Shown piece after piece: positions 18,005 to 27,440 of a stretch of DNA of 64,000 nt. The first letter of the stretch is position 1; every line of letters begins with the position of its first letter. The DNA is taken from NCBI RefSeq assembly GCF_003628555.1, contig NZ_CP021731.1, forward strand, positions 4,216,001 to 4,280,000, given 5' to 3'. The notes under the pieces are model-generated. The model had not been told where the DNA came from, did not search any database, and saw only the letters and a list, made by a program, of their open reading frames with translations. Source of the DNA: Azoarcus sp. DN11 (GTDB lineage: Bacteria > Pseudomonadota > Gammaproteobacteria > Burkholderiales > Rhodocyclaceae). The translations under genes and the position numbers were made by a program.

Positions 18005-18967
18005 ATGAAGCTACTCCGACTCGGAACCCTGCTCGCCGCGGCTGCTCTGGTCTTCGCCCCCGTCGCGGCGAACGCCGATCAGATCCGCATCGCCACCCAG
18101 CCGATCCCGCAATACGCGCCGATCTTCGTCGCCAAGCAGAAGAAGTGGCTGGACGAGGAACTCGCCAAGGCCGGCTCGCCCACGATCAAATGGGCCTCCT
18201 TCGCTGCCGGCCCTCCGATCAACGAGGCGTTCGCCGCGGGTCAGCAGGACATCGGCTTTCTCGGTGACACGCCCGCACTCATCGGCAAGTCGGCGGGCAT
18301 CGACACGCGCATCGTCGGCATCACCGCGAGCGGCCCGAAGAGCCTGGCCGTCGTCGTGGCAGCCGGCTCGCCGATCAAGGCCGCGAAGGATCTGAAGGGC
18401 CGGAAGGTCGCCGTCACCAAGGGCTCGTACGCGCAACACCTGCTGGCGTTGGTGCTCGAGCAGGGGGGGCTCACTTTCAAGGACATCGAGCTGATCAATC
18501 TGCCCAATGGCGAGGTGCCCACCGCGCTGCTCGCCGGCAACATCGACGCCGGGGCGGTGTGGGATCCGGTGCTCGCAAAGTACGAAGCCGAGAAGGCGCT
18601 GCGCGTGCTGGCCGACGGCACCGGCATCAAGGCCGGCGTGCTGGTCATCCTCGCGTCCGGTGAATTCGCGACCAGGAAGCGCGATCAGGTGAAGGCTCTG
18701 CTGAAGGCCTACGAGCGCGGGGCGGAGTACATCAAGTCCAATCCCCGGGAGGCGGCGCGGCTGATCGGCGAGGACGTGAAGCTTCCGCCGGAACTGGTGG
18801 AGCAGGTCCTGGCCAAGCTCGATTTCAACGCGGCGATCCACGACCACGACGTCGACGAAATCAAGAAGACGGAGGCCTATCTGCGACAGATCGCGCTCAC
18901 CAGGGAGGCGGTCGACGTGGAGCGCTTCGCCGATCGCACGCTCGGCCGGGAAGGCGGACTGAAATGA
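18005..18967 (+). CDS. Sulfonate/nitrate/taurine-type ABC transporter substrate-binding protein
   Basis: 320 aa with a signal peptide (LLAAAALVFAPVAANA, cleavage after residue ~24). The mature protein begins DQIRIATQPIPQYAPIFVAK and contains INEAFAAGQQDIGFLGDTPALIG, the SsuA/NMT1-like ligand cleft signature, and GRKVAVTKGSYAQHLL. It binds small organic molecules such as alkanesulfonates, taurine, nitrate or pyrimidine precursors; the ligand is not determinable. It overlaps the permease by ATGA. It lies 232 nt after the nucleosidase, with a candidate operator between them, so it may be functionally linked to the radical SAM genes but separately controlled. Confidence 0.87.
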   Translation: MKLLRLGTLLAAAALVFAPVAANADQIRIATQPIPQYAPIFVAKQKKWLDEELAKAGSPTIKWASFAAGPPINEAFAAGQQDIGFLGDTPALIGKSAGIDTRIVGITASGPKSLAVVVAAGSPIKAAKDLKGRKVAVTKGSYAQHLLALVLEQGGLTFKDIELINLPNGEVPTALLAGNIDAGAVWDPVLAKYEAEKALRVLADGTGIKAGVLVILASGEFATRKRDQVKALLKAYERGAEYIKSNPREAARLIGEDVKLPPELVEQVLAKLDFNAAIHDHDVDEIKKTEAYLRQIALTREAVDVERFADRTLGREGGLK

Positions 18968-19811
18968 CGCCCGAACTGGCTCTCGACCCGGCGCCGCAGC
19001 GGGCGGTGCGCGCCCCGATCGCGCCCCGCCTGCGCGCCTGGGCCCACGGCGCAAGAAGCGCGGCCCTCTATGTCGCGCTGCCGGTGTTCGTCGTGGCACT
19101 GTGGCAGGCGTTGTTCGAGCTCGGCCTGATCCGTCCCATCCTGTTGCCGCCGCCCAGCCGGGTGGTGGCTACGCTGTGGGAACTGGCCGCCAGCGGCGAT
19201 CTGCCGCGCCACCTCTCGGTGAGCCTGCAGCGCGTGCTCCAGGGCTTCGGCATCGCCGCCGCGCTGGGAATCGCCCTCGGGATAGGCATCGGCCTGTCGC
19301 GCACGCTCGATCGCCTCACCGACCTGTCGGTCCAGGTGCTGAAACCGATTCCGCCGCTCGCCTGGATTCCCATTGCCATCCTCTGGTTCGGCATCGGGGA
19401 AGCGGCGAAGGTCTACATCATCTTCCTCGGCGCGTTCTTTCCGATCCTGGTCAATACCGTCGACGGCATTCGCCGGACCGACCACCGGCACGTCGAACTG
19501 GCGCGCATTCTCGAAGTCTCCCGCGGCCGCTTCGTGGCCCGCGTGATCTTGCCGGGCGCTTTGCCGGCGATCATGACCGGGTTGCGGGTGGGACTGATGG
19601 TGGCCTGGATCTGCGTCGTCGCCTCCGAACTGATTGCCGCGAGCAGCGGCGTCGGCTATCTCATCATGGATGCGCGCCAGCTGTCGCAGACGGACGTCGT
19701 GATCGTCGGCATGCTCACGATCGGCGCGGTCGGCAAGCTCCTGGACAGCCTGCTGAAGCGGGCAGAGCAGCATCTCATCACGTGGAATCCCGCTTACTCG
19801 GGAAGCTGGAC

Positions 19812-19815
<4 letters not shown>
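18964..19815 (+). CDS. ABC transporter permease, SsuC/TauC type
   Basis: 283 aa with about six membrane helices, for example ALYVALPVFVVALWQALFEL and FGIAAALGIALGIGIGL. The cytoplasmic EAA-type loop reads ELARILEVSRGRFVARVILPGALP near residue 180, as in sulfonate/taurine permeases of the BPD_transp_1 family. Both ends overlap neighbours by four bases (ATGA with the binding protein before and the ATPase after), so the three form one tightly coupled import unit. Confidence 0.9.
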
Positions 19816-20603
<788 letters not shown>

Positions 20604-20703
20604 CAACCGGCGGGCTTCGAGCGGGGGTCCCCTTCGGGTCCGCGACGCCGCCGCACGCCCCGTGTCGGCGGCGGGCACGGTGCCCGAGGCTCGCCGCCCC
20701 GCC
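20604..20703. terminator. Hairpin-rich convergent spacer, possible terminator
   Basis: 100-base gap between convergent genes. CGCCGCCG and CGGCGGCG, spaced by about ten bases around 20646-20673, can form a strong GC stem. No run of T follows on either strand, so intrinsic termination is only possible, not shown. Confidence 0.35.
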
Positions 20704-21936
20704 TCACTCGTATTCGCGCACGTCGTCGATGACCTTGCCGTCGTTGACAAGGCTGCCGGGCGCGCAGAAGCTCACCTCGCCGCGCAACTTCGTGAGCTCG
20801 CGGATGTTCGCGGCAATCGCGTCGGCGAGCGGCTCGCCGGGCTGCGCCGTCTCGCAGTGCAGCGTCATGCGGTCGTTGAGGTCCGGGTTGTCGACGACGA
20901 GGCGCGCGCGCAGGATCTCCGGGTGGCGCTTCGCGACCGCGGCGATCTGCCCCGGATGCACGAACATGCCCTTGACCTTGGTCGTCTGGTCGGCGCGTCC
21001 CATCCAGCCCTTGATGCGCACGTTGGTGCGGCCGCAGGGTGAGGCGCCGGGCAGCACCGCCGACAGATCGCCCGTGCCGAAGCGGATCAGCGGGTAGTCG
21101 GGATTGAAGGTCGTGACGACGACCTCCCCGACCTCGCCCGGCGCGACTGGGTCGCCGGTGCCGGGGCGGACGATCTCGAGGATCACGTCCTCGTCGAGCA
21201 CCATGCCTTGGCGCGCCGAAGTCTCGTAGGCGATGAGGCCGATGTCTGCAGTCGCGTAGGCCTGGTACGCGGTGATCCCGCATGCGGCGAACGCCTCCTG
21301 CAGCGCGGGCGGGAAGGCTTCGCCGGAGACGAAGGCCTTCGTGAAGCTGGACGCCACGCCCTGCTCCCTGGCCTTGTCGAGGAGGATGCGCAGGAAGGAC
21401 GGCGTGCCGACGTAGGCGCTGGGCCGCAGGTCGGCGATGGCGGCGAGCTGCTGCTCGGTCTGGCCGACCCCCGCGGGGAACACTGTGCAGCCCAGCGCGT
21501 GCGCGGCCGTCTCCATCATCGAGCCGGCCGGGGTGAAGTGGTAGGAGAAGGTGTTATGCACGAGGTCGCCCGCGCGGAAGCCGGCGGCATGGAAGGCGCG
21601 GGCGATGCGGTAGTAGTCGGGCCGGGCGCTTTCCGGTTCGTACAGCGGGCCGGGCGACGCGAACACGCGGCGGCAGCCGGGGCCCCACTTCGTTGCAGCG
21701 AAGCCGCCGAAGGGGCGTGACGCCTTCTGCCGCTCGACGAGTTCGGACTTGCGCGTGACGGGCAGGCGGGCGAGCGCCTCACGGCTCGTGATCGTCGCTG
21801 GATCGACGCCTTCCAGCAGCCCGGCGAAGGCCGGCGCGTTCGCCTTCGCGTGGGCGATGTGCGCAGGCAGGCGGGCCATCAGCTCCCGCTCGCGCTCGGC
21901 GGGGTCACGGGTTTCTCTGGCGTCGTAGTAGTTCAT
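20704..21936 (-). CDS. Phenylacetate-CoA ligase (PaaK)-like aryl-CoA ligase
   Basis: 410 aa adenylate-forming enzyme of the PaaK family, which activates aromatic acids with ATP and CoA. The start MNYYDARETRDPAERE at 21936 fits PaaK alignment; the frame is open further upstream but that sequence is not PaaK-like. Typical elements are VHNTFSYHFTPAGSMMETAAHALGC cut here to FSYHFTPAGSM, AYATADIGLIAYE, VTTFNPDYPLIRFGTGDLS and GRADQTTKVKGMFVHP. The usual glycine/serine-rich P-loop (SSGTTG) seen in PaaK is not obvious; the equivalent region reads FASPGPLYEPE. The true substrate may therefore differ. It is the last gene of the Liv/ligase block, separated from livF by a large inverted repeat. Confidence 0.82.
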   Translation of the reverse strand: MNYYDARETRDPAERERELMARLPAHIAHAKANAPAFAGLLEGVDPATITSREALARLPVTRKSELVERQKASRPFGGFAATKWGPGCRRVFASPGPLYEPESARPDYYRIARAFHAAGFRAGDLVHNTFSYHFTPAGSMMETAAHALGCTVFPAGVGQTEQQLAAIADLRPSAYVGTPSFLRILLDKAREQGVASSFTKAFVSGEAFPPALQEAFAACGITAYQAYATADIGLIAYETSARQGMVLDEDVILEIVRPGTGDPVAPGEVGEVVVTTFNPDYPLIRFGTGDLSAVLPGASPCGRTNVRIKGWMGRADQTTKVKGMFVHPGQIAAVAKRHPEILRARLVVDNPDLNDRMTLHCETAQPGEPLADAIAANIRELTKLRGEVSFCAPGSLVNDGKVIDDVREYE

Positions 21937-22012
21937 TGCTTTGATCCTGAGTGCAATACGGGGCCAAGCGGTCGATCGGGTTTGTTGTTCGATGCTGCAT
22001 TGCGGACTGCCA

Positions 22013-22092
22013 GCCCCCCGCCGGGGCGTGTTCCGCGCCTCGTTGGCGCGCGGCGGACGCCTCGGCACGAAACACGCCCCGACGGGGGGCTA
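22013..22092. repeat. 21-bp inverted repeat with 38-nt loop (possible terminator or mobile palindromic element)
   Basis: The arm at 22013-22033 (AGCCCCCCGCCGGGGCGTGT plus T) and that at 22072-22092 are reverse complements with a single mismatch. The 38-nt loop contains a smaller stem GCGCC-TCGTT-GGCGC. It lies between livF and the PaaK-like gene, with 273 bases otherwise empty. Without a T run it is not a textbook terminator; it could be an RNA-stabilising processing site or a dispersed palindromic repeat. Confidence 0.8.
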
Positions 22093-22209
22093 CGTCACGC
22101 CGTGACCGACGGCGGGAAAGCGCGGTGCGAGGCAAGGCGCGAGGGTGCGCCGTGTGCTGCTGCACACAAGCGCCCGAGCAACGCCGCGTCGCGCCGCGAT
22201 CTCCCGTCG

Positions 22210-23019
22210 TCAGGACAACCAGCGCTTGCGGCGGCGGTAGTGTTTGACGTCGCGGAAACTCTTCCGACCCTCGCCCGAGATGCCGAGGTAGAACTCCTTG
22301 ACGTCCTCGTTATCCGCCAGGCTCTTCGCCTCGCCTTCCATCACGATGCGTCCGTTCTCGACGATGTAGCCGAAGTCCGAATAGCGCAGCGCGACCATGG
22401 TGTTCTGTTCGGCGAGCAGGAAGCTCACCTTCTCCTTCACGTTGAGGTCCTTCACGATCTCGAATACTTCCTCGACGATCTGCGGCGCCAGGCCCATCGA
22501 GGGCTCGTCGAGCAGCACCATGCGCGGGTTCGACATCAGCGCGCGGCCGATCGCGCACATCTGCTGTTCGCCGCCCGAGGTGTAGGCGGCCTGGCTGGTG
22601 CGGCGCGTCTTCAGCCGCGGGAAGTAGGTATAGACCTTGTCGAGGTTGGCGGCGATCTGGCCCTTGTCCCTGCAGGTGTAGGCACCCGCGAGCAGGTTTT
22701 CCTCGATCGTCAGGTGGGCGAAGCAGTGGCGCCCTTCCATCACCTGCACGACGCCGCGGCGCACCAGGTCCGATGGCGACAGGCTCTCGACGCGCTCGCC
22801 CTTCAGCTCGATCGTGCCCTTCGTGACCTCGCCGCGCTCGCCCTTCAAGAGGTTGGACACCGCGCGCAACGTCGTCGTCTTGCCTGCGCCGTTGCCACCC
22901 AGGATCGCGACGATGCGGCCTTCGGGCACCTGCAGCGACACGCCTTTCAGCACCAGCGCGACGTGGTTGTAGATCACCTCGATGCCGTTCACATCGAGGA
23001 GGAGATTCGACGTATCCAT
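22210..23019 (-). CDS. livF: Branched-chain amino acid-type ABC transporter ATP-binding protein LivF
   Basis: 269 aa. Walker A GGNGAGKTT, Walker B MVLLDEPSMGLAP, with TSGGEQQMCAIGRALMSNP as the signature region. The unusual SGGEQQM signature and the DVNGIEVIYNHVALVLKGVS opening are typical of LivF proteins in aromatic/acyl uptake clusters. ATG at 23019 is preferred over an upstream in-frame start because the family begins here. It powers import together with LivG through the LivHM channel. The C-terminal extension ends in RRRKRW. Confidence 0.92.
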   Translation of the reverse strand: MDTSNLLLDVNGIEVIYNHVALVLKGVSLQVPEGRIVAILGGNGAGKTTTLRAVSNLLKGERGEVTKGTIELKGERVESLSPSDLVRRGVVQVMEGRHCFAHLTIEENLLAGAYTCRDKGQIAANLDKVYTYFPRLKTRRTSQAAYTSGGEQQMCAIGRALMSNPRMVLLDEPSMGLAPQIVEEVFEIVKDLNVKEKVSFLLAEQNTMVALRYSDFGYIVENGRIVMEGEAKSLADNEDVKEFYLGISGEGRKSFRDVKHYRRRKRWLS

Positions 23020-23127
23020 CGGTTCATCCGCTAAGTCGTTTTCGCTCCGGCCGCACGGAGCGGCCGGGATCTGCGTCATCCGCACGCCACGGCCGGCCGG
23101 AGCCGGGCCGCAGCGTGCTTGCGGCGG

Positions 23128-24453
23128 TCAAGCCGCGCAGTCGCTCGCGTCGCGGCGCTTGATCTGCTTGTCGGTCGCGTACTTGTCCGCGGCCTCCTTC
23201 ACCAGCGGATCGACGACGCTCTTGTCGGCCTCGTACCAGTCCGGCTGCATCTTCCAGGTCGTGCCGTCCCAGGTGTGGATGCGCACGGAGGTCGAACCCA
23301 TGTGGTTGGCGCAGCTGGTCTTGATCGGACGGATCAGGCCCGCCAGCCCCAGCTCGCCGATGCGCTTCTCATCGACGTTGAGGTTCTCGAGGCCCCAGCG
23401 CACCTGCTCCCCGGTCATGACCTTGCCCTTGCCGAACTTCGCCTGCGCCGTGCGCACCGCCTCGACCTGCAGCATCGAAATCAGCAGGCCGCGCATGTAC
23501 AGCACCGAGCCGACTTCCTCGCGCGGGCCAGCGCCGTTGCCCGCGTCATGCACCTTCTTGAGGATGTCCTTGATCAGCACCGAGTCCGTGCCGTGCGGGT
23601 TGAGCGCCAGCGCGCTGTAGCCCTTGGCGTTGGCGCCGACGTCCTTGACGTCCGGCTCCGCACCCGACCACCACACGCCGAGCAGTTTCTCGCGCGGATA
23701 GCCGGTCGCGATCGCTTCCTTGAGCGCGGTGGAATTCATCACGCCCCAGCCCCACAGCAGCGTGTAGTCCGGGCGCTGCTGGCGCACCTGCAGCCAGGTG
23801 GCCTTCTGCTCGACGCCCGGCGCGGTGACAGGCAGCAGCACGAGCTCGAAGCCGTGCATCTGCGCGCGCTTCTGCAGCAGCGGGATCGGCTCCTTGCCGA
23901 AGGGCGAGTCGTGATACACCAGCGCGATCTTCTTGCCCTTGAGCTTGTCGAGCCCGCCTTCCTTCTTGCCCAGATGCTGGATCAGCGCATCGGCGGCGGT
24001 CCAGTAGCTGCCCATCAGCGGGAAGTTCCACTTGAACACGCCGCCGTCCTGCGACGCGGCGAGGCCGTAACCGAGCGTGACCAGCGGGACCTTGTCGACC
24101 GGCGCCTTCTCGGTGAGTGCGAAGGTGATGCCGGTGGCCTGCGGGTCGATCACCGTGGGCTTCTTGCTTTTCAGACGCTCGTAGCATTCGACGCCCTTGT
24201 CGGTGGCGTAGCCGGTCTCGCATTCCTCCCACGCGATCTTCACGCCGTTGATGCCGCCGGTCGCGTTGACGTACTTGACGTAGTCCTGCTTGCCGTTCGC
24301 CCACGGCGTGCCGTTCGGGGCATACGCGCCGGTGCGATAGACCAGCAGCGGGAAGAACTGTTCGGTGTCCTGCTGCGCCGCGACGGGCGCGGACAGGGTG
24401 CCGGCACCGAATGCCGCCAGAGCGGCGACGAGCGCGAAAGCCTTGCGATTCAT
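23128..24453 (-). CDS. Liv-type ABC transporter substrate-binding protein
   Basis: 441 aa periplasmic protein. Signal peptide MNRKAFALVAALAAFGAG with AQA-like cleavage near APVAAQQ. The mature part has the type I periplasmic-binding fold: YVKYVNATGGINGVKIAWEE shortened here to NATGGINGVKIAWEE, ECYERLKSKKPTVIDPQATG and ALVYHDSPFGKEPIPLLQKR. It is longer than LivJ/LivK (~370 aa) and contains four Cys in the mature chain, as in binding proteins associated with aromatic or fatty acid ligases in Rhodocyclales. The ligand is probably an aromatic or other carboxylic acid rather than leucine, inferred from the flanking CoA ligases. Confidence 0.85.
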   Translation of the reverse strand: MNRKAFALVAALAAFGAGTLSAPVAAQQDTEQFFPLLVYRTGAYAPNGTPWANGKQDYVKYVNATGGINGVKIAWEECETGYATDKGVECYERLKSKKPTVIDPQATGITFALTEKAPVDKVPLVTLGYGLAASQDGGVFKWNFPLMGSYWTAADALIQHLGKKEGGLDKLKGKKIALVYHDSPFGKEPIPLLQKRAQMHGFELVLLPVTAPGVEQKATWLQVRQQRPDYTLLWGWGVMNSTALKEAIATGYPREKLLGVWWSGAEPDVKDVGANAKGYSALALNPHGTDSVLIKDILKKVHDAGNGAGPREEVGSVLYMRGLLISMLQVEAVRTAQAKFGKGKVMTGEQVRWGLENLNVDEKRIGELGLAGLIRPIKTSCANHMGSTSVRIHTWDGTTWKMQPDWYEADKSVVDPLVKEAADKYATDKQIKRRDASDCAA

Positions 24454-24547
24454 GGTGTCTCCTCCTCTATTTTGTTTGGCACTTGCGGCGTGCCTGCCGT
24501 TTTTTGTTCCATGACGCCTTCAGGTAGAACCGGTAGCGCGCCGCGCA

Positions 24548-25612
24548 TCAGTGCGGGAAGGGCCACAGGCGCAGCTTCTGCTTGCCGATGCTCCACAGCT
24601 TCGCCAGGCCGTGCGGCTCGGCGATCAGGAAGAACACGATCAGCGCGCCGAAGATCATGTGCACCAGGTGCGAGGTCGTCGCCGTCGATAGCGGGATGTC
24701 GAACCAGTGCGGCACCTGGTCGAGGATGATGGGCAGGACCACGATGAAGGCCGCGCCGAAGAAGGCGCCCATGATCGAGCCGAGCCCGCCGATGATGACC
24801 ATGAAGAGGAGCTGGAAGGAGCGGTCGATGCTGAACGCGGCGGGCTCCCACGCGCCCAGGTGCACGAAGGCCCACAGCACGCCGGCCACGCCGACGATGA
24901 AGGAACTCACCGCGAAGGCGGTCAGCTTCGCATACACCGGGCGGATTCCGATCACCGCCGCGGCGACGTCCATGTCGCGGATCGCCATCCACTGCCGGCC
25001 GGTCGCGGTGCGGGTGAGGTTCTTCGCGGCCAGGGCGAACACGCACACGACCGTGAGGCAGAACAGGTATTTCGCGACCGGCGACTCGATCGGCAGGCCG
25101 AACACGTTGAGCCCCGCGACGCTCACCGAACCGGAGGTGGAGTTGTTCGTGAACCAGCTGATGCGCAGGAAAGCCCAGTCGGTGAAGAACTGCGCCGCGA
25201 GCGTCGCGACGGCAAGGTACAGGCCCTTGATGCGCAGCGACGGGACGCCGAACAGCACGCCGACGACGGTCGCCGTGAGCCCGCCGAGCAGCATCGCGCC
25301 GATCAGCGGCATGCCGTCGATGCGCACCATGAAGTTGTAGGCCGCGTACGCGCCGACCGCCATGAAGGCGCCGGTGCCGAGCGAGATCTGGCCGCAGTAG
25401 CCGACCAGGATGTTGAGCCCCAGCGCGGCGAGCGCGAGGATCAGGAAGGGAATCAGCACGGCGCGGAACAGGTATTCCGAGCCGGCCATCGGCATCACGA
25501 CGAAGGCGACGAGGAGCAGCAGGCCGATCGCGAGGCGGTCCTGCGCGATCGGGAAGATCTGCTGGTCGGCGGCATAGCTCGTCTTGAACTGGCCGTTTTC
25601 TCTGTAGAGCAT
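24548..25612 (-). CDS. livM: Liv-type ABC transporter permease LivM
   Basis: 354 aa inner-membrane protein with 8-10 hydrophobic helices. It has NILVGYCGQISLGTGAFMAVGAYAA trimmed here to GYCGQISLGTGAFMAVGAY, the LivM hallmark, and VGVAGVLWAFVHLG followed by SIDRSFQLLFMVIIGGLGS in the last third. It forms the channel with LivH. Gap to livH is 30 nt; the binding protein gene follows 94 nt downstream. Confidence 0.92.
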   Translation of the reverse strand: MLYRENGQFKTSYAADQQIFPIAQDRLAIGLLLLVAFVVMPMAGSEYLFRAVLIPFLILALAALGLNILVGYCGQISLGTGAFMAVGAYAAYNFMVRIDGMPLIGAMLLGGLTATVVGVLFGVPSLRIKGLYLAVATLAAQFFTDWAFLRISWFTNNSTSGSVSVAGLNVFGLPIESPVAKYLFCLTVVCVFALAAKNLTRTATGRQWMAIRDMDVAAAVIGIRPVYAKLTAFAVSSFIVGVAGVLWAFVHLGAWEPAAFSIDRSFQLLFMVIIGGLGSIMGAFFGAAFIVVLPIILDQVPHWFDIPLSTATTSHLVHMIFGALIVFFLIAEPHGLAKLWSIGKQKLRLWPFPH

Positions 25613-25642
25613 GTGGAAACTCTCCCGGGAATTGCAGCCGCG

Positions 25643-26572
25643 TCAGACGCGGTCGATGATTTTTTCGCCGAACAGGCCCTGCGGACGCACCAGCAGGAAG
25701 CCCAGCGCCAGGACGTAGGCGAACCAGATCTCGATGCCACCGCCGAAGAAGGCGCCGAGGTAGATCTCGGACAGCTTCTCGCCGACGCCGATGATCAGCC
25801 CGCCGAGAATCGCGCCCGGCACCGAGGTCAGACCGCCCAGGATCACCACCGGCAGCGCCTTCAGCGCGACCAGCGAGAGCGAGAACTGCACGCCGAGCTT
25901 GGAGCCCCAGATGATGCCGGCGACCAGCGCGGCAAAGCCCGCGACCGACCACACGATCACCCAGATGCGGTTGAGCGGGATGCCGATCGACTGGGCCGCC
26001 TGGTGGTCGTCCGCCACCGCACGCAGCGCGCGGCCGGTCGAGGTCTTCTGGAAGAAGAGCGCCAGCGCGAGCACCAGCGCCGCGGCGATCAACGCGGCGA
26101 CGAGGTCCTCCTTGCTGATCAGGAGTCCGCCTTCGAACATGCCTTCGAGGATCATCGCCGGATCCTTAGGCATGCCGACGTTGATGCTGTAGATGTCGTT
26201 GCCGAACAGCGTCTGGCCGAGGCCGTCGAGGAAGTAGCTGATGCCAAGGGTGGCCATCAGCAGCGTGATGCCTTCCTGGTTCACGAGCTTCGACAAGCAC
26301 AGACGCTCGATCAGCCACGCCAGCACCACCATCAGCGCCATCGCGACGACGAAGGCGAGCAGGTTCGCGACGATCAGGTTGTCGAACCCGAGCCACTTCG
26401 GAATCCACTCGGCGAAGCGCGCCATCGCCAGCGCCGCGAACAGCACCATCGCGCCCTGCGCGAAGTTGAACACGCCCGAGGCCTTGTAGATCAGCACGAA
26501 GCCGAGCGCGATCAGTGCATACAACATGCCGGCCATCAAACCGCCGAACAAGGTTTCAAGAAAGAATCCCAT
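25643..26572 (-). CDS. livH: Liv-type ABC transporter permease LivH
   Basis: 309 aa, about eight membrane helices. The N-terminus FLETLFGGLMAGMLYALIAL, KASGVFNFAQGAMVLFAAL and ALRAVADDHQAAQSIGIPLN are LivH signatures. The ATG at 26572 has GGGAG 7 nt upstream; an in-frame TTG lies two codons earlier. It forms the membrane channel with LivM. Confidence 0.92.
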   Translation of the reverse strand: MGFFLETLFGGLMAGMLYALIALGFVLIYKASGVFNFAQGAMVLFAALAMARFAEWIPKWLGFDNLIVANLLAFVVAMALMVVLAWLIERLCLSKLVNQEGITLLMATLGISYFLDGLGQTLFGNDIYSINVGMPKDPAMILEGMFEGGLLISKEDLVAALIAAALVLALALFFQKTSTGRALRAVADDHQAAQSIGIPLNRIWVIVWSVAGFAALVAGIIWGSKLGVQFSLSLVALKALPVVILGGLTSVPGAILGGLIIGVGEKLSEIYLGAFFGGGIEIWFAYVLALGFLLVRPQGLFGEKIIDRV

Positions 26573-26586
26573 TGCCAAGCTCCCGC

Positions 26587-27423
26587 TCAGTGCGACGTGC
26601 CGAGGTAGGCACGGATCACGTCTTCGTTGGCGCGCACCTCGTCGGGCACGCCGTCGCCGATCTTCTTGCCGTAGTCGAGCACCACGACGCGGTCGGAGAT
26701 GTCCATCACGACCCCCATGTCGTGTTCGATCAGCACGATCGTCGTGCCGAACTGGTCATTCACGTCGAGGATGAAGCGGCACATGTCCTGCTTTTCCTCG
26801 ACGTTCATGCCCGCCATCGGCTCGTCGAGCAGCAGCAGGTTCGGTTCCGCGGCGAGCGCGCGGCCCAACTCGACGCGCTTCTGCAGGCCGTAGGGCAGCG
26901 CCCCCACCGGGGTCTTGCGGATGTCCTGGATCTCGAGGAAGTCGATGATCTCCTCGACCTTCACGCGATGCTCGATCTCCTCCTTCTGCGCGCGGCCCCA
27001 GTACAACGCATGGGCGAGCAGGCCCGACTTCATCTTCAGGTTGCGCCCGGTCATGATGTTGTCGAGCACGCTCATGCCCTTGAACAGCGCGATGTTCTGG
27101 AAGGTGCGCGCGATGCCCTGCCGGGCCGCCATGTGCGGCTCCATCCTGCGGCGCTCCTCGCCGCGGAACAGGATGCGACCTTCCTGCGGGTGGTAGACGC
27201 CGTTGATCACGTTCAGCATCGAGCTCTTGCCCGCGCCGTTCGGGCCGATGATCGAGCGGATCTCGTGCTCGCGCACGTTGAAGCTGATGTTGGTCAGCGC
27301 CTTCACGCCACCGAAGGACAGCGAGATGTTCTGCAGGTCGAGGACCACCTCGCCGATGCGGCCTCCGCTCACTTGCGTCGGCTCCGCCACCGGCTCCTGC
27401 ACGGCCTGGGGCATGTCGTTCAT
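26587..27423 (-). CDS. livG: Liv-type ABC transporter ATP-binding protein LivG
   Basis: About 278 aa. Walker A GPNGAGKSS, Walker B LLLLDEPMAGMN and IVLIEHDMGVVMDISDRVVV are present. Start choice is uncertain: the ligase stop overlaps an in-frame ATG at 27444, but GGGGAGAGG lies just upstream of three consecutive ATG codons (27429, 27426, 27423) and best fits the last. The segment TGRNLKMKSGLLAHALYWGR is the LivG insert. It is coupled directly to the upstream AMP-forming ligase. Confidence 0.91.
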   Translation of the reverse strand: MNDMPQAVQEPVAEPTQVSGGRIGEVVLDLQNISLSFGGVKALTNISFNVREHEIRSIIGPNGAGKSSMLNVINGVYHPQEGRILFRGEERRRMEPHMAARQGIARTFQNIALFKGMSVLDNIMTGRNLKMKSGLLAHALYWGRAQKEEIEHRVKVEEIIDFLEIQDIRKTPVGALPYGLQKRVELGRALAAEPNLLLLDEPMAGMNVEEKQDMCRFILDVNDQFGTTIVLIEHDMGVVMDISDRVVVLDYGKKIGDGVPDEVRANEDVIRAYLGTSH

Positions 27424-27440
27424 CATCATCGCCTCTCCCC

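Noticed and set aside
21937..22068. N-terminal extension of the PaaK-like protein by 44 residues
   Set aside because: The added sequence would run into the large inverted repeat and does not resemble PaaK proteins, which start at the MNYYD region.
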